A stretch of 64,000 nucleotides of DNA, taken from Streptomyces sp. WM6386 (GTDB lineage: Bacteria > Actinomycetota > Actinomycetes > Streptomycetales > Streptomycetaceae). The notes beneath the pieces are model-generated. The model was not told the DNA's origin. It saw only the letters and a list, made by a program, of their open reading frames with translations, and ran no database searches. The translations under genes and the position numbers were made by a program. The stretch spans positions 7,919-71,918 of the forward strand of contig NZ_JXTE01000045.1 in the NCBI RefSeq assembly GCF_000972385.1. The letters are read 5' to 3'. Position 1 is the stretch's first letter. The number at the start of each line of letters is the position of its first letter. Shown here piece by piece: positions 38,299 through 47,195 of this stretch.

Positions 38299-38640
38299 GT
38301 GCGAATAACACCCAAAACGCCCGAAGTGCGCGTCCCTCGTCTGGTCGGTCTGATGGCCGTCGACGCGCGCGAGACGGCCAGGGCACAGGGCCTGTTCATC
38401 AATGCGCCGGACCGCCAGGACTTCCACCTCGCCGTCGTCGACTACGTCGTACGCCAGTACCCGCAGCCCGGCGCCGAGGTGCCGCGGGAGTCGATGGTCT
38501 ACGTGTGGTTCGACTTCGGTCCTGGTGAAGGCGGCGGAGGCATGCGCGAGCCGCGCGTGCCGAACCCGTCGGGCGGCGGGCTCCAGCGCGAGCTGGACGA
38601 ACCCGGCGACCCCTGCACGGTCGGGATCGGCCCGCCCTGA
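38299..38640 (+). CDS. PASTA-domain protein without membrane anchor
   Basis: A 113-residue protein with one PASTA domain: VRVPRLVGLMAVDARETARA near the N-terminus, then a second strand-helix and VVRQYPQPGAEVPRESMVYVWF. A Gly/Pro-rich tail follows. PASTA domains usually sit outside the cell on PknB-type kinases or penicillin-binding proteins and bind peptidoglycan fragments. Here there is no signal peptide, helix or kinase. GTG 38299 has GGGGGTGA at a normal distance; GTG 38290 lacks room for a ribosome site. It converges on menG with a 4-base gap. Confidence 0.75.
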   Translation: MRITPKTPEVRVPRLVGLMAVDARETARAQGLFINAPDRQDFHLAVVDYVVRQYPQPGAEVPRESMVYVWFDFGPGEGGGGMREPRVPNPSGGGLQRELDEPGDPCTVGIGPP

Positions 38641-38644
38641 ACGC

Positions 38645-39340
38645 TCAGCCCGCCTTGAACCCTCGGTGCAGGGCCACGACCCCGCCCGTCAGATTCCGCC
38701 ACGCCACCTTCGACCAGCCGGCCTTCTGCAGGCGCTCGGCCAGCGCGGGCTGGTCGGGCCAGGCGCGGATGGACTCGGCGAGGTAGACGTAGGCGTCGGG
38801 GCTGGAGGACACCGCGCGGGCCACCGGCGGCAGGGCGCGCATCAGGTACTCGGTGTAGACCGTGCGGAAGGGCGCCCAGGTCGGGTGCGAGAACTCGCAG
38901 ATCACGACCCGGCCGCCGGGCTTGGTCACCCGGTACATCTCCCGCAGCCCGGCGTCGAAGTCCTGCACGTTGCGCAGCCCGAAGGAGATCGTGACCGCGT
39001 CGAAGGTGTCGTCCTTGAAGGGCAGCTTCGTCGCGTCGCCCGCCGTCAGCGGCAGCCACGGGTGGTTCTTCTTGCCGACCTTGAGCATGCCCAGCGAGAA
39101 GTCGCAGGGGACGACGTAGGCGCCGGTCCGCGCGAAGGGCAGGGACGAGGTGGCCGTGCCGGCGGCCAGGTCCAGGATCTTCTGCGCGGGCCGGGCGTCG
39201 ACCGCCTTGGCGACCTCCTTGCGCCACGCCCGGTCCTGGCCGAGCGACAGCACGTCGTTCGTCAGGTCGTACCGTTCCGCCACGTCGTCGAACATCGAGG
39301 CGACTTCGTGCGGCTGCTTGTTCAGGGAAGCGCGGGTCAC
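38645..39340 (-). CDS. menG: demethylmenaquinone methyltransferase MenG/UbiE
   Basis: A 231-residue SAM-dependent methyltransferase for the last step of menaquinone synthesis. Family signatures are [25 protein letters not shown] at the start, the SAM loop [40 protein letters not shown] and a C-terminal [13 protein letters not shown]. The length is normal. The GTG at 39340 has no strong ribosome site. UbiE-type enzymes can also act on ubiquinone precursors, but actinobacteria use menaquinone. Confidence 0.95.
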   Translation of the reverse strand: MTRASLNKQPHEVASMFDDVAERYDLTNDVLSLGQDRAWRKEVAKAVDARPAQKILDLAAGTATSSLPFARTGAYVVPCDFSLGMLKVGKKNHPWLPLTAGDATKLPFKDDTFDAVTISFGLRNVQDFDAGLREMYRVTKPGGRVVICEFSHPTWAPFRTVYTEYLMRALPPVARAVSSSPDAYVYLAESIRAWPDQPALAERLQKAGWSKVAWRNLTGGVVALHRGFKAG

Positions 39341-39386
39341 GGGCCCATTCTTGCAGCCGCCCCCGAGGAAACGGCCCAGGCCCCGC

Positions 39387-40679
39387 TCACGGCAGCAGCT
39401 TCGGCTTCTTCCGCGCCGCCACGTCCTCCACCCAGCCGCAGGCCAGCACGAACACCGCGATCAGCACCCACCCGATCCCGAACATGAACCACTGGCTCTC
39501 CAGCGGCAGGTACTTCTCGAAGGCCGGCACGTTCCAGAACTGGTCGATCAGCGGTACGGCGAGGATCAAGGCGATCTCATGCCAGAGGTAGATCGTCACC
39601 GCGCGCGCGTTGAAGACCGTCACGACCCGGTCGAGCCGCTCGAAGCGGGTGAGCCACGCGAAGTCGATCGCGAAGTACGCCTTGGCCCACATCAGCAGCA
39701 TCACGAACCCGGCCGACCAGAAGGCCTGCGCGAGCGGGATCTCGTCGAGGTCGTAGGTGCCGACCTCGCCCTGGTGGGAGAAGGCGTACCAGCCGCCGTA
39801 GCCGATCGCGGCGAACGACAGGACGACCACGAGCGCCGGTCTCATCCTCCGCAGCGCGCCGTCGCGGTGCGCGAAGCCGAGGATCCAGCAGAAGAGGTAC
39901 GTCGAGAAGTCCCAGATCTCGTTGCCGAGCCGTCCCTCCGGCCCGGACCACACGAAGTTGAGGACCAGTATCGGCGCGAGGGACAGGAACAGCACCGGGA
40001 TCGGGGCGAGTCGGAAGACCCGCAGCAGGAGCGGGGACAGCAGCACGAACCAGAGATACGTCCGCAGGTACCAGAGGATCTCCCAGGCCTGTACGCCCCA
40101 CCGGTTCCCCGGCGGATCACCGAACGGCACGATCCAGTAGACGATCTCCCAGTGCGGCATCCAGCCGTGGACCAGCATCGCGAGGACCACGAAGAAGCCC
40201 CAGAACCAGAACGGGGGCAGCAGCCGGCGGAGCCTGCTCTTCACCACCTTCAGCGCGGGCCGCTCCAGCGACTTCGCCATCAGGGTGCCGGCCAGGCCGA
40301 ACATGATCCCCATGGAGGGGAAGACCATCCCGCACCAGGCCCACCCGAAGGTGTGATAGGTGACGACCCGGATGAGGGCGACGGCCCTGAGAGTGTCGAA
40401 GTAGCGGTCGCGGCCGGCGGACTTGGGCAGCGGCTTCTCCTCCGCCGCCTCCTCCGCGGGCTTTTCCCCTACGACCGCTACTTCGGGCTCCGGGTCCGGC
40501 TCGACCGGGGGCAGCGGAGCCGTCTCCTCCACGGCCACGGGCTGCCCGTAGTCCACGTACTGCTGCTGCGGATAGGTCTGCTGCGGATACGTCGGCTGTA
40601 CATAGTGCGGCTGCTCATAACCGCCGTACCCCTGCCCGTTCCCGTATCCGTAGCCGTACCCCTGCTGCTCCCAGCTCAT
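39387..40679 (-). CDS. acyltransferase-3 family membrane protein with YQG-rich N-tail
   Basis: A 430-residue protein. The first 90 residues are a low-complexity cytosolic tail: Tyr/Gly/Gln repeats ([29 protein letters not shown]), then a Pro/Glu acidic segment. From about 95 it is an acyltransferase-3/OafA-like fold with about ten helices; [22 protein letters not shown] is the family start with its catalytic His. Such proteins O- or N-acylate exported glycans. The start overlaps the stop of the deacetylase-GT2 gene (ATGA), so the two are translationally coupled and probably decorate one polymer. Confidence 0.85.
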   Translation of the reverse strand: MSWEQQGYGYGYGNGQGYGGYEQPHYVQPTYPQQTYPQQQYVDYGQPVAVEETAPLPPVEPDPEPEVAVVGEKPAEEAAEEKPLPKSAGRDRYFDTLRAVALIRVVTYHTFGWAWCGMVFPSMGIMFGLAGTLMAKSLERPALKVVKSRLRRLLPPFWFWGFFVVLAMLVHGWMPHWEIVYWIVPFGDPPGNRWGVQAWEILWYLRTYLWFVLLSPLLLRVFRLAPIPVLFLSLAPILVLNFVWSGPEGRLGNEIWDFSTYLFCWILGFAHRDGALRRMRPALVVVLSFAAIGYGGWYAFSHQGEVGTYDLDEIPLAQAFWSAGFVMLLMWAKAYFAIDFAWLTRFERLDRVVTVFNARAVTIYLWHEIALILAVPLIDQFWNVPAFEKYLPLESQWFMFGIGWVLIAVFVLACGWVEDVAARKKPKLLP

Positions 40680-42946
40680 CGGCTCGCCCCCGCCGGCGTC
40701 CCGACCTCGCCGGTCCGCTTCAGCTTCTGCCAGCGCAGCCGGCCGCCTGTGAGGGCCGTGATGCAGGAGTGAATGAGGACGAGGTACATCATCTGCCGGT
40801 AGGCCAGCTGCTGGAGCGGCATCATCAGCAGGTAGCGGTACTTCTCCTTGTCCAGCCGGAAGGCGTACGCGGCGCAGACCAACTGCACGGCCAGCACCGC
40901 GAGCCAGGCCAGCAGCGCCGCCTGGAAGTCGATGAAGATCATCGAGTACGCGGTGAAGACGTCGATCAGCGGCGCGAAGACCGGCGTGACGATCTGGAAG
41001 ATCACCACCAGCGGCATCCCGACCCGGCCGAAGCGGCCCGAAGGACCCTTGTCGGTCAGGGACCTGCGGTGCTTCCACAGTGCCTGCATGGTGCCGTACG
41101 ACCAGCGGTAACGCTGCGACCACAGCTGCTTCAGCGAACCCGGTGCCTCCGTCCAGGCCTTGGCGTGCTCCTGGTAGACGACCCGCCGGCCCGCGCGGTG
41201 CATGGCGATGGTGATGTCGGTGTCCTCGGCGAGCGTGTCCTCACTCATCCCGCCGACCTCGAGCACCGCCTCGCGGCGGAACGCGCCGATTGCGCCCGGG
41301 ATCGTCGGCATGCAGCGCAGCAGGTCGTACATACGGCGGTCGAGGTTGAAGCCCATCACGTACTCGATGTGCTGCCAGGCGCCGATGATCGTGTCGCGGT
41401 TGCCGACCTTGGCGTTGCCGGCGACCGCGCCGACCTCGGGGTCGGCGAAGGGCTGCACCAGCTGGTGCACGGCGTCCGGCTCGAAGACGGTGTCGCCGTC
41501 CATCATGATGACGATGTCGTAACTGGAGTTGCGCACCCCGTTGTTGAGGGCGGCCGGCTTGCCCGCGTTCTCCTGGCGGATGACCCGGACGTTCGTCATG
41601 CCCAGCTCGTGGGCGGCATTGCGCGAGATCTCGGAGGTGCCGTCCGTCGAACCGTCGTCGACGACGATGATCTCGATCGGATGGGTGCTCCGCGCCAGCG
41701 ACCTGAGCGTGTTGGCGATGCACTCCTTCTCGTTGTACGCCGGGACGATCACGCTCACCGGCCGGGTGACCGTCGGCCCCCAGCTGAAGCGGCGTTTGTT
41801 GCGCTGTCTGTAGTGGCGGCGGGCGAGGATCAGCATCATCCCGAACCGCCCCATGACGGCGACCCCGACGACCATGAGACCGACCGACAGCGTGGGTACC
41901 GCGTACTCGGCGACGGCGACGGCCGCGAGCAGGGCCTTGCCCTCATACAGGGTCGCTCCGCCGGCCTCGCGGTGGGCGGCCTGGAGGTTGCCGACGCCCG
42001 TGCCCCCGCCGGGCTGCCCGCCGTTCGCGGCCGCCGGTCCGCCGGCCTGTTGGCCGTTCGCCGACTGCTCCTTCTCGATGACCCCGCTGATGGTGGTGAA
42101 GGTGTACCCCTTCGCCTTCATCTTCGCGATGTACTCGGGCAGCGCCTTCATCGTCTGCGAGCGCTCGCCACCGGCGTCGTGGAAGAGCACGGACGCCCCG
42201 TCGTCGCCGTCCGGTGTCGCCCACTTGACGATCTTCGAGACGCCCGGCTTCTTCCAGTCGTCGCTGTCGGTGTCGACGAAGACGCTGGTGTAGCCGTCCT
42301 CGCCGAGCTTCTCGTAGACGGGCCAGCTGTAGTTGTCGATGGCGTCCGTCTCCGAGGAGTACGGCGCCCGGAACAGCGTGGTGGTGATGCCCGCCGCACC
42401 CGCGAGGGCCAACTGGGTCTGCTGCATCTCGCGGTTGACCCGGGCGTCGCTCTGATAGGAGAGGTCGACGTGGGTGAAGGTGTGGATGCCCACCTCGTTG
42501 CCCTGCTCGACCATGTCCTTCACGATGCCCGGATAGCGCGAGACCATCGAGCCGACCACGAAGAACGTGGCGGGGACGTCGTACTTCTCCAGGATCTCCA
42601 ACACCTTTGGCGTGTACGTCGGGTTGGGGCCGTCGTCGAAGGTCAGCGCGATCGTCTTGTCCGGGACGGAGACGCTCCTCGCCGAGCCGCCGCGGAAGCT
42701 GACGATCGGGCCGCCGTCGAGGATCTTGTCCGGCACCTTGCTGGAACTGGCCCCGTCGCGGACCCGCTCGTCGCCGCCGACCTCGGCGCGCAGATAGCCG
42801 TCGAGCAGCATCACGCTGGTCAGCGCGAGCAGGAGCAGGCCGGCGAGGAGGACGCGCGGCTTCTGGAGCGCCGCGGCCCTGCCCGCCGCCCGCCCGAGGC
42901 GCGAGGGGGCGCGGCGGCGGCCGCGGGAGGGAGTCGTCGTACTCAT
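40676..42946 (-). CDS. polysaccharide deacetylase-glycosyltransferase 2 fusion (MatB/PNAG-synthase-like)
   Basis: A 756-residue membrane protein in two halves. After a basic N-terminus and one helix (about 31-52) comes an extracellular NodB/CE4 domain: IALTFDDGPNP at 99-109, HTFTHVDLSYQS, RAPY and LFHDAGG. A Gly/Gln linker and a helix lead to a processive GT2 synthase: VIVPAYNE, VVDDGSTDGT, IMMDGDTVFEPD, EDTDIT and QRYRW, with further helices. The layout equals Streptomyces MatB-type proteins linked to poly-beta-1,6-GlcNAc and mycelial clumping. A beta-linked GlcNAc polymer partly deacetylated on export is therefore the leading inference. Confidence 0.87.
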   Translation of the reverse strand: MSTTTPSRGRRRAPSRLGRAAGRAAALQKPRVLLAGLLLLALTSVMLLDGYLRAEVGGDERVRDGASSSKVPDKILDGGPIVSFRGGSARSVSVPDKTIALTFDDGPNPTYTPKVLEILEKYDVPATFFVVGSMVSRYPGIVKDMVEQGNEVGIHTFTHVDLSYQSDARVNREMQQTQLALAGAAGITTTLFRAPYSSETDAIDNYSWPVYEKLGEDGYTSVFVDTDSDDWKKPGVSKIVKWATPDGDDGASVLFHDAGGERSQTMKALPEYIAKMKAKGYTFTTISGVIEKEQSANGQQAGGPAAANGGQPGGGTGVGNLQAAHREAGGATLYEGKALLAAVAVAEYAVPTLSVGLMVVGVAVMGRFGMMLILARRHYRQRNKRRFSWGPTVTRPVSVIVPAYNEKECIANTLRSLARSTHPIEIIVVDDGSTDGTSEISRNAAHELGMTNVRVIRQENAGKPAALNNGVRNSSYDIVIMMDGDTVFEPDAVHQLVQPFADPEVGAVAGNAKVGNRDTIIGAWQHIEYVMGFNLDRRMYDLLRCMPTIPGAIGAFRREAVLEVGGMSEDTLAEDTDITIAMHRAGRRVVYQEHAKAWTEAPGSLKQLWSQRYRWSYGTMQALWKHRRSLTDKGPSGRFGRVGMPLVVIFQIVTPVFAPLIDVFTAYSMIFIDFQAALLAWLAVLAVQLVCAAYAFRLDKEKYRYLLMMPLQQLAYRQMMYLVLIHSCITALTGGRLRWQKLKRTGEVGTPAGASR

Positions 42947-42965
42947 AAGGGTGGCTGCGCTCCGG

Positions 42966-43355
42966 TCAGTTGGCGGTCGCGGAGGCGGACGGCGTGGGCA
43001 CGCCCGACGGCAGCGCGGGCGGAGAGCCGCTGGGCCTCACGCTGTTGCCGATGCCGCCCTGTGGCTGGGTGCCGGGTCCGTTGCCGTTCTGGGCGCCCGG
43101 ACCTCCCTGGCCCTGGCCGCTTCCGAAGGGCAGCAGCGAGGACGGGTTCGAGGTACCGATGCCCATGAAGGCGAGGCCCAGGACGACGGCGTACCCCACA
43201 CACAGGACACCGACGAGAAGACCGATCCGGCGCAGCAGCTTGGAGCGGCGTCCGGAGTTGTCAACGAACACGGGCCCGTCGGCGGACTCGTTGCCACGGC
43301 GTTTGCGGCGGCGACCACGTTCGGCGCGGATTTCGATGGCAGGCTCGGAATGCAT
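42966..43355 (-). CDS. small single-helix membrane protein, first gene of the polysaccharide operon
   Basis: A 129-residue protein: a basic cytosolic start (ERGRRRKRRG), one membrane helix (IGLLVGVLCVGYAVVLGLAF, about 44-63) and an outer Gly/Gln/Pro/Ser-rich tail with no fold. It lies 19 bases upstream of the deacetylase-GT2 gene. No family is recognised. By position it may act as an accessory subunit of the synthase, but this is inference. The ATG has only a weak GGGGA immediately before it. Confidence 0.7.
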   Translation of the reverse strand: MHSEPAIEIRAERGRRRKRRGNESADGPVFVDNSGRRSKLLRRIGLLVGVLCVGYAVVLGLAFMGIGTSNPSSLLPFGSGQGQGGPGAQNGNGPGTQPQGGIGNSVRPSGSPPALPSGVPTPSASATAN

Positions 43356-43661
43356 TCCCCGAACGCTAGAGAGTCTTTATGTGTCCGAAACTCAGGAATT
43401 CATGTGAGGCGCGTATGAGAAACGTCTTAACCTGTGTCTTCTCTGAGAGTTCGCCAGAATGCCTGCGCAACTCCCCGGGAGGGGAAAAGGGTTGGTTGTC
43501 CGCTTCGGGCGGCCGGATAGCCCGATTTATCCGCACGAACCCATGTGCTCTCCATCCAAATCCAGTCCTCATGAAGCTCAGTCTCGTGTGAGACATTTCC
43601 ACTCGCCCAGCACAGTTTGTTCTCATCCTGAGACAGAAATCACGAGAGCGGGTGCACCGGA
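43356..43661. other. divergent promoter region, polysaccharide operon / GH18 lipoprotein
   Basis: 306 bases without a convincing gene. The composition is clearly more AT-rich than the flanks (for example TCTTTATGTGTCCGAAACTC, GAGAAACGTCTTAACCTGTG). It probably holds the promoters of both divergent units; I cannot assign -10/-35 boxes or an operator with confidence. Confidence 0.4.
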
Positions 43662-44624
43662 ATGTGGCGTTTCCTGAGGCCGGCGGCGGGCCTGAGTTGC
43701 CTGTTTGCCCTGGCCACGGCGGGTTGTTCCGCCGAGGCTTCCGAAGAGACCTCGTCGAGCACGTCGTACGCCCCCTACGTCAGCGCCACGGAAGCCTCCG
43801 GCAACGACTCGGCCGGCGCTCCGACGACGTACAACCTGGCCTTCGTGATCGCGGACGGCAGCGACTGCACGCCCACGTGGAACGACTCGCACGCCATCGG
43901 CGACTCCTCGGTGGCCTCCCGGATCTCGCAGCTCAAGGAGGACGGCGCGAGTGTGCGGGTCTCCTTCGGCGGGGCCTCGGGCAAGGAGCTTGCGGAGAGT
44001 TGCGACAGTGCGACGGCGCTCGCCCAGGCGTACGGCGAGGCCCTCGACGCGGCCGGCTCCACCCAGGCCGACTTCGACATCGAGGGTGACGCGCTGACGG
44101 ACTCCGCGTCGGTGGAGCTGCGGTCGGAGGCGATCGCGCTGCTGCAGAAGTCGCGCGGCGACCTCACCGTGTCCTTCACGCTGCCCGTGATGCCGTCGGG
44201 GCTCGACGACGACAGCATCGCGTTGCTGGAGTCCGCCAACGACAGTGCCGTACAGGTCTCCACGATCAACCTCATGACCATGAACTACGGCGAGTCGTAC
44301 GACGAGGACATGGGCGACTACGCGATCACCTCGGCGAAGGCCGCGCATACGCAGCTGAGGGAAGTCTTCGGGACGTCGAACGCCGTTGCGTGGCGGGCGA
44401 TCGCCCTGACGTCGATGATCGGGGTCAACGACGTCGACAACGAGACGTTCACGTTGTCGGACGCGGCTCAGGTGCGTTCCTTCGCCGAGGAGAAGGAGAT
44501 CGGGTGGGTGTCGATGTGGTCGACGTTCCGGGACCAGCAGTGTGACGACGACGGTGATGAGCTCACCAACTGCAGCGGGGTGAAGCAGAGTTCGGGCGCG
44601 TTCGCGGAGGCGTTCGCGGAGTAG
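43662..44624 (+). CDS. GH18 chitinase-like lipoprotein
   Basis: A 320-residue exported protein. The N-terminus has a lipobox (ATAGC, Cys about 22), so it is probably tethered outside the membrane. The rest is a GH18-like barrel: YNLAFVIADGSDCTPTWND, VRVSFGGASG, and QADFDIEGD, where the catalytic Glu and the two nearer Asp of DxxDxDxE remain but the first Asp is Thr. Further blocks are INLMTMNYGE and IGWVSMWSTFRDQQC. It may hydrolyse or only bind chitin or GlcNAc polymers. It is divergent from the deacetylase-GT2 operon, whose product could be its substrate (inference). The ribosome site is weak. Confidence 0.8.
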   Translation: MWRFLRPAAGLSCLFALATAGCSAEASEETSSSTSYAPYVSATEASGNDSAGAPTTYNLAFVIADGSDCTPTWNDSHAIGDSSVASRISQLKEDGASVRVSFGGASGKELAESCDSATALAQAYGEALDAAGSTQADFDIEGDALTDSASVELRSEAIALLQKSRGDLTVSFTLPVMPSGLDDDSIALLESANDSAVQVSTINLMTMNYGESYDEDMGDYAITSAKAAHTQLREVFGTSNAVAWRAIALTSMIGVNDVDNETFTLSDAAQVRSFAEEKEIGWVSMWSTFRDQQCDDDGDELTNCSGVKQSSGAFAEAFAE

Positions 44625-44630
44625 TGGGTC

Positions 44631-44711
44631 GGCTGCGGGCCCGGTGGGGGCTGGTCGCGCCCACGCGGCGGAGCCGCACATCGATACAGCCCCGCGCCCC
44701 TTGGGGGCGCT
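44631..44711. repeat. dispersed GC-rich repeat, copy 2
   Basis: Second copy of the element at 4770-4850, in the same orientation and same setting: six bases after a plus-strand stop and just before the stop of a converging gene. It keeps GGCTGGTCGCGCCCACGCGG and GCCGCACATCGATACAGCC and the final GCGCCCC-TTG-GGGGCGC hairpin. Confidence 0.75.
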
Positions 44712-44715
44712 CCGG

Positions 44716-45165
44716 CTAACGGCGTCTGTGGACCAGCCGGCCCGCGCACACCGTCGCGATGCACTCGCCGCTCTCGTCGAGGACCGCCAGATCCGCCCGG
44801 CCCGTGGGGATGATCGCCGTCGGCTGTGTGCGGCGCAGCACGACCACGTCGTTCCGCTCTGCCGCCGCGCGGAGTTCGGGCGTATCGGCGTGCTCCGCGA
44901 TCACCGCCACCGCTCCCAGCTTCAGCACCGCGTGGATACGCTCGCGCGGGCTCGGAGCCTCCGGGAGCGGGCCCTCGTGAATGCGCCCCGGTCCCAGCAC
45001 CCCCGGCCACCGCCGCACCCTGGCCCCGGGAAACTGCTCCTGCACCTCCGCCAGCGGCCCCACCGCTGCGACCCGGACGCCCTCGACGGCCACAGCACCG
45101 TCTTTGATCGGGTCCGGGTCGTCCCAGGTGCAGCAGACCTCGTCCGCGGCGTGAATCGTCAGCAC
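44716..45165 (-). CDS. amidohydrolase (imidazolonepropionase-like) remnant protein next to mqnC
   Basis: A 149-residue protein made of the outer beta-sandwich strands of an amidohydrolase: LTIHAADEVCCTW and VAVEGVRVAAVGPLAEV at the start, GRADLAVLDESGECIATVCAGRLVHRR at the end. In between, VLKLGAVAVIAEHADTPELR replaces the whole metal-binding barrel. No HxH or other metal ligands are seen, so hydrolase activity is unlikely. It lies 7 bases behind mqnC on the same strand with no ribosome site of its own. Its open frame and normal composition argue for a maintained, repurposed protein rather than a pseudogene. Confidence 0.7.
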   Translation of the reverse strand: MLTIHAADEVCCTWDDPDPIKDGAVAVEGVRVAAVGPLAEVQEQFPGARVRRWPGVLGPGRIHEGPLPEAPSPRERIHAVLKLGAVAVIAEHADTPELRAAAERNDVVVLRRTQPTAIIPTGRADLAVLDESGECIATVCAGRLVHRRR

Positions 45166-45172
45166 AGGTACG

Positions 45173-46372
45173 TCAGTTGGACGCGAGGATCTTCAGCTCG
45201 GGATGTGCCGTGCCGCCCTCGATCGCCGTGGAGGAGATGTGGGACATGACGCGCGCGTCGGCGGGGTCGTTCGCCGGGTCGTCGTGGACGACGAGGTGTT
45301 CGTAGGTGGTGGCGCGCTGGGCCGGGACGCGACCCGCCGTGCGGATCATGTCGATCATTTCCTGGAGGTTGGAGCGGTGCTTGGCACCGGCCGCCGAGAC
45401 GACGTTCTCCTCCAGCATGACCGAGCCGAGGTCGTCCGCGCCGTAGTGCAGCGTGAGCTGGCCCGCGTCCTGGCCGGTGGTCAGCCAGGAGCCCTGGATG
45501 TGGGCGATGTTGTCCATGAAGAGCCGGGAGATCGCGATCATCCGCAGATACTCGAAGATCGTGGCCTGCGTGCGGCCCTTCAGGTGGTTGTTCATCGGCT
45601 GGTAGAGGTACGGGATGAAGGCCCGGAAACCACCGGTGCGGTCCTGTACGTCACGGATCATCCGCAGGTGCTCGATGCGCTCGGCGTTGGTCTCGCCGGT
45701 GCCCATCAGCATGGTGGAGGTGGACTCGACGCCCAGGTTGTGCGCGGTCTCCATGATCTCCAGCCAGCGCTCACCGGACTCCTTGAGCGGTGCGATGGCC
45801 TTGCGGGGACGCTCGGGGAGCATCTCGGCACCGGCCCCCGCGAAGGAGTCGAGACCGGCCGCGTGGATGCGCTGGATCGCCTCCTCCACGCTCACCTTGG
45901 AGATACGAGCCATGTGCTCGACCTCCGAGGCACCCAGCGAGTGGATCACCAGCTGGGGGAAGTCCTTCTTGATGGCGGCGAAGTGCTTCTCGTAGTACTC
46001 GACGCCGTAGTCCGGGTGGTGGCCGCCCTGGAACATGATCTGGGTGCCGCCGAGCTCGACGGTCTCCGCGCACCGGCGCAGGATGTCGTCCAGGTCGCGC
46101 GTCCAGCCCTTGTCCTTGGCCGTGGGCGGGGCGTAGAAGGCGCAGAACTTGCACGCAGTGACGCACACGTTCGTGTAGTTGATGTTCCGCTCGATGATGT
46201 AGGTCGCGATGTGCTCCGTGCCCGCGTACCGACGGCGGCGCACCGCGTCCGCGGCCGAGCCCAGCGCGTGCAGCGGGGCGTCGCGGTAGAGGTCGAGCGC
46301 CTCCTCCGGAGTGATCCGCCCACCGGATGCGGCGCGGTCGAGGACGGACTGAAGGTCGGCCTTCTCGGTCAC
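45173..46372 (-). CDS. mqnC: cyclic dehypoxanthine futalosine synthase MqnC (radical SAM)
   Basis: A 399-residue radical SAM enzyme that cyclises dehypoxanthine futalosine in the futalosine route to menaquinone. The 4Fe-4S motif CVTACKFC is at residues 70-77, preceded by YIIERNINYTN. Family blocks are MFQGGHHPDYG, IHSLGASEVEH, AGAGAEMLPERPRK and GSWLTTGQDAGQLTLHYGADD. GTG 46372 has AAGGGA 8-9 bases upstream; the frame extends to 46411 without family character. Together with menG it shows the cell makes menaquinone this way. Confidence 0.94.
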   Translation of the reverse strand: MTEKADLQSVLDRAASGGRITPEEALDLYRDAPLHALGSAADAVRRRRYAGTEHIATYIIERNINYTNVCVTACKFCAFYAPPTAKDKGWTRDLDDILRRCAETVELGGTQIMFQGGHHPDYGVEYYEKHFAAIKKDFPQLVIHSLGASEVEHMARISKVSVEEAIQRIHAAGLDSFAGAGAEMLPERPRKAIAPLKESGERWLEIMETAHNLGVESTSTMLMGTGETNAERIEHLRMIRDVQDRTGGFRAFIPYLYQPMNNHLKGRTQATIFEYLRMIAISRLFMDNIAHIQGSWLTTGQDAGQLTLHYGADDLGSVMLEENVVSAAGAKHRSNLQEMIDMIRTAGRVPAQRATTYEHLVVHDDPANDPADARVMSHISSTAIEGGTAHPELKILASN

Positions 46373-46463
46373 CGGAGCGTCCCTTTCGTCAAGGGTTGTG
46401 GACGGAACCATCCGTATTGGACGGACCCGGCCAGCCTACGCCAGCCCATGTACGGCACCGACG

Positions 46464-47195
46464 TCAGGCCGCGTACGCGCCGATCAGCAGTCCGACGAAC
46501 GCCCCCATGATCAGGAACGGTCCGAACGGGATCGCTGTTTTGCGCCCCGCCTTCCGCGCGACGACCAGCGCACCGCCGTACAGCGCCCCCAGCAGGAACC
46601 CGGCGAAGGTCCCCAGCATGACTGTCGGCCAGCCGTACCAGCCCAGCACCGCCCCCGTCCCGAGCGCGAGCTTCACATCGCCGAAGCCCATGCCGGCGGG
46701 GTTGATCAGGAACAGCACGAAGTAGCCGCCGCCGAGCGCGAGGGCGCCCAGGAGTGCTGTCAGCCAGTCCCCGGTGTGCTCGGGCACGAACGACATCGCG
46801 CCCAGCAGTGCGAGGGCGGTGCCCGCGAGCGGCAGGGTCAGGACGTCGGGCAGCCGCTGCACCCGCAGGTCGACCACGGCCAGCAGTACGCCGACCGGGG
46901 CGAGCAGCAGCCAGACGGCGATCTCGGGCCGGGTGCCGGTCGCGGCGGCGAGGGCGGCGCAGACGAGGGCGGTGACGGTGGAGAGGAGGGCCACGGGAGG
47001 GCCGTAGGGCTGTGCTCGCTCTTCGCACCGTTTGCAGCGCGCCCGTCCGATCCACCCGCCGAGGGGATGGCCGCCCGGGCAGGTGGCCTGCCACTCCTCC
47101 CCCGACGGGACGGAGAACCGATAGGCGGCCCTCGGCAGGAACGCGCCCGCCGCCGCGCCCCACAGCGCGGCGGCGATCACGAGGGAGGTGGTCAT
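46464..47195 (-). CDS. A24 prepilin peptidase-like membrane protein
   Basis: A 243-residue membrane aspartyl protease. The two catalytic Asp are in AVVDLRVQRLPDVLTLP and GMGFGDVKLALGTG (the GxGD motif). About seven helices follow an N-terminal loop with three Cys (CPGG...RCKRC), resembling a reduced zinc site of type IV prepilin peptidases. It would process leaders of pilin-like or Tad pseudopilins. The ATG overlaps the stop of the LysM/BTAD gene (ATGA), so they share a transcript. Confidence 0.85.
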   Translation of the reverse strand: MTTSLVIAAALWGAAAGAFLPRAAYRFSVPSGEEWQATCPGGHPLGGWIGRARCKRCEERAQPYGPPVALLSTVTALVCAALAAATGTRPEIAVWLLLAPVGVLLAVVDLRVQRLPDVLTLPLAGTALALLGAMSFVPEHTGDWLTALLGALALGGGYFVLFLINPAGMGFGDVKLALGTGAVLGWYGWPTVMLGTFAGFLLGALYGGALVVARKAGRKTAIPFGPFLIMGAFVGLLIGAYAA

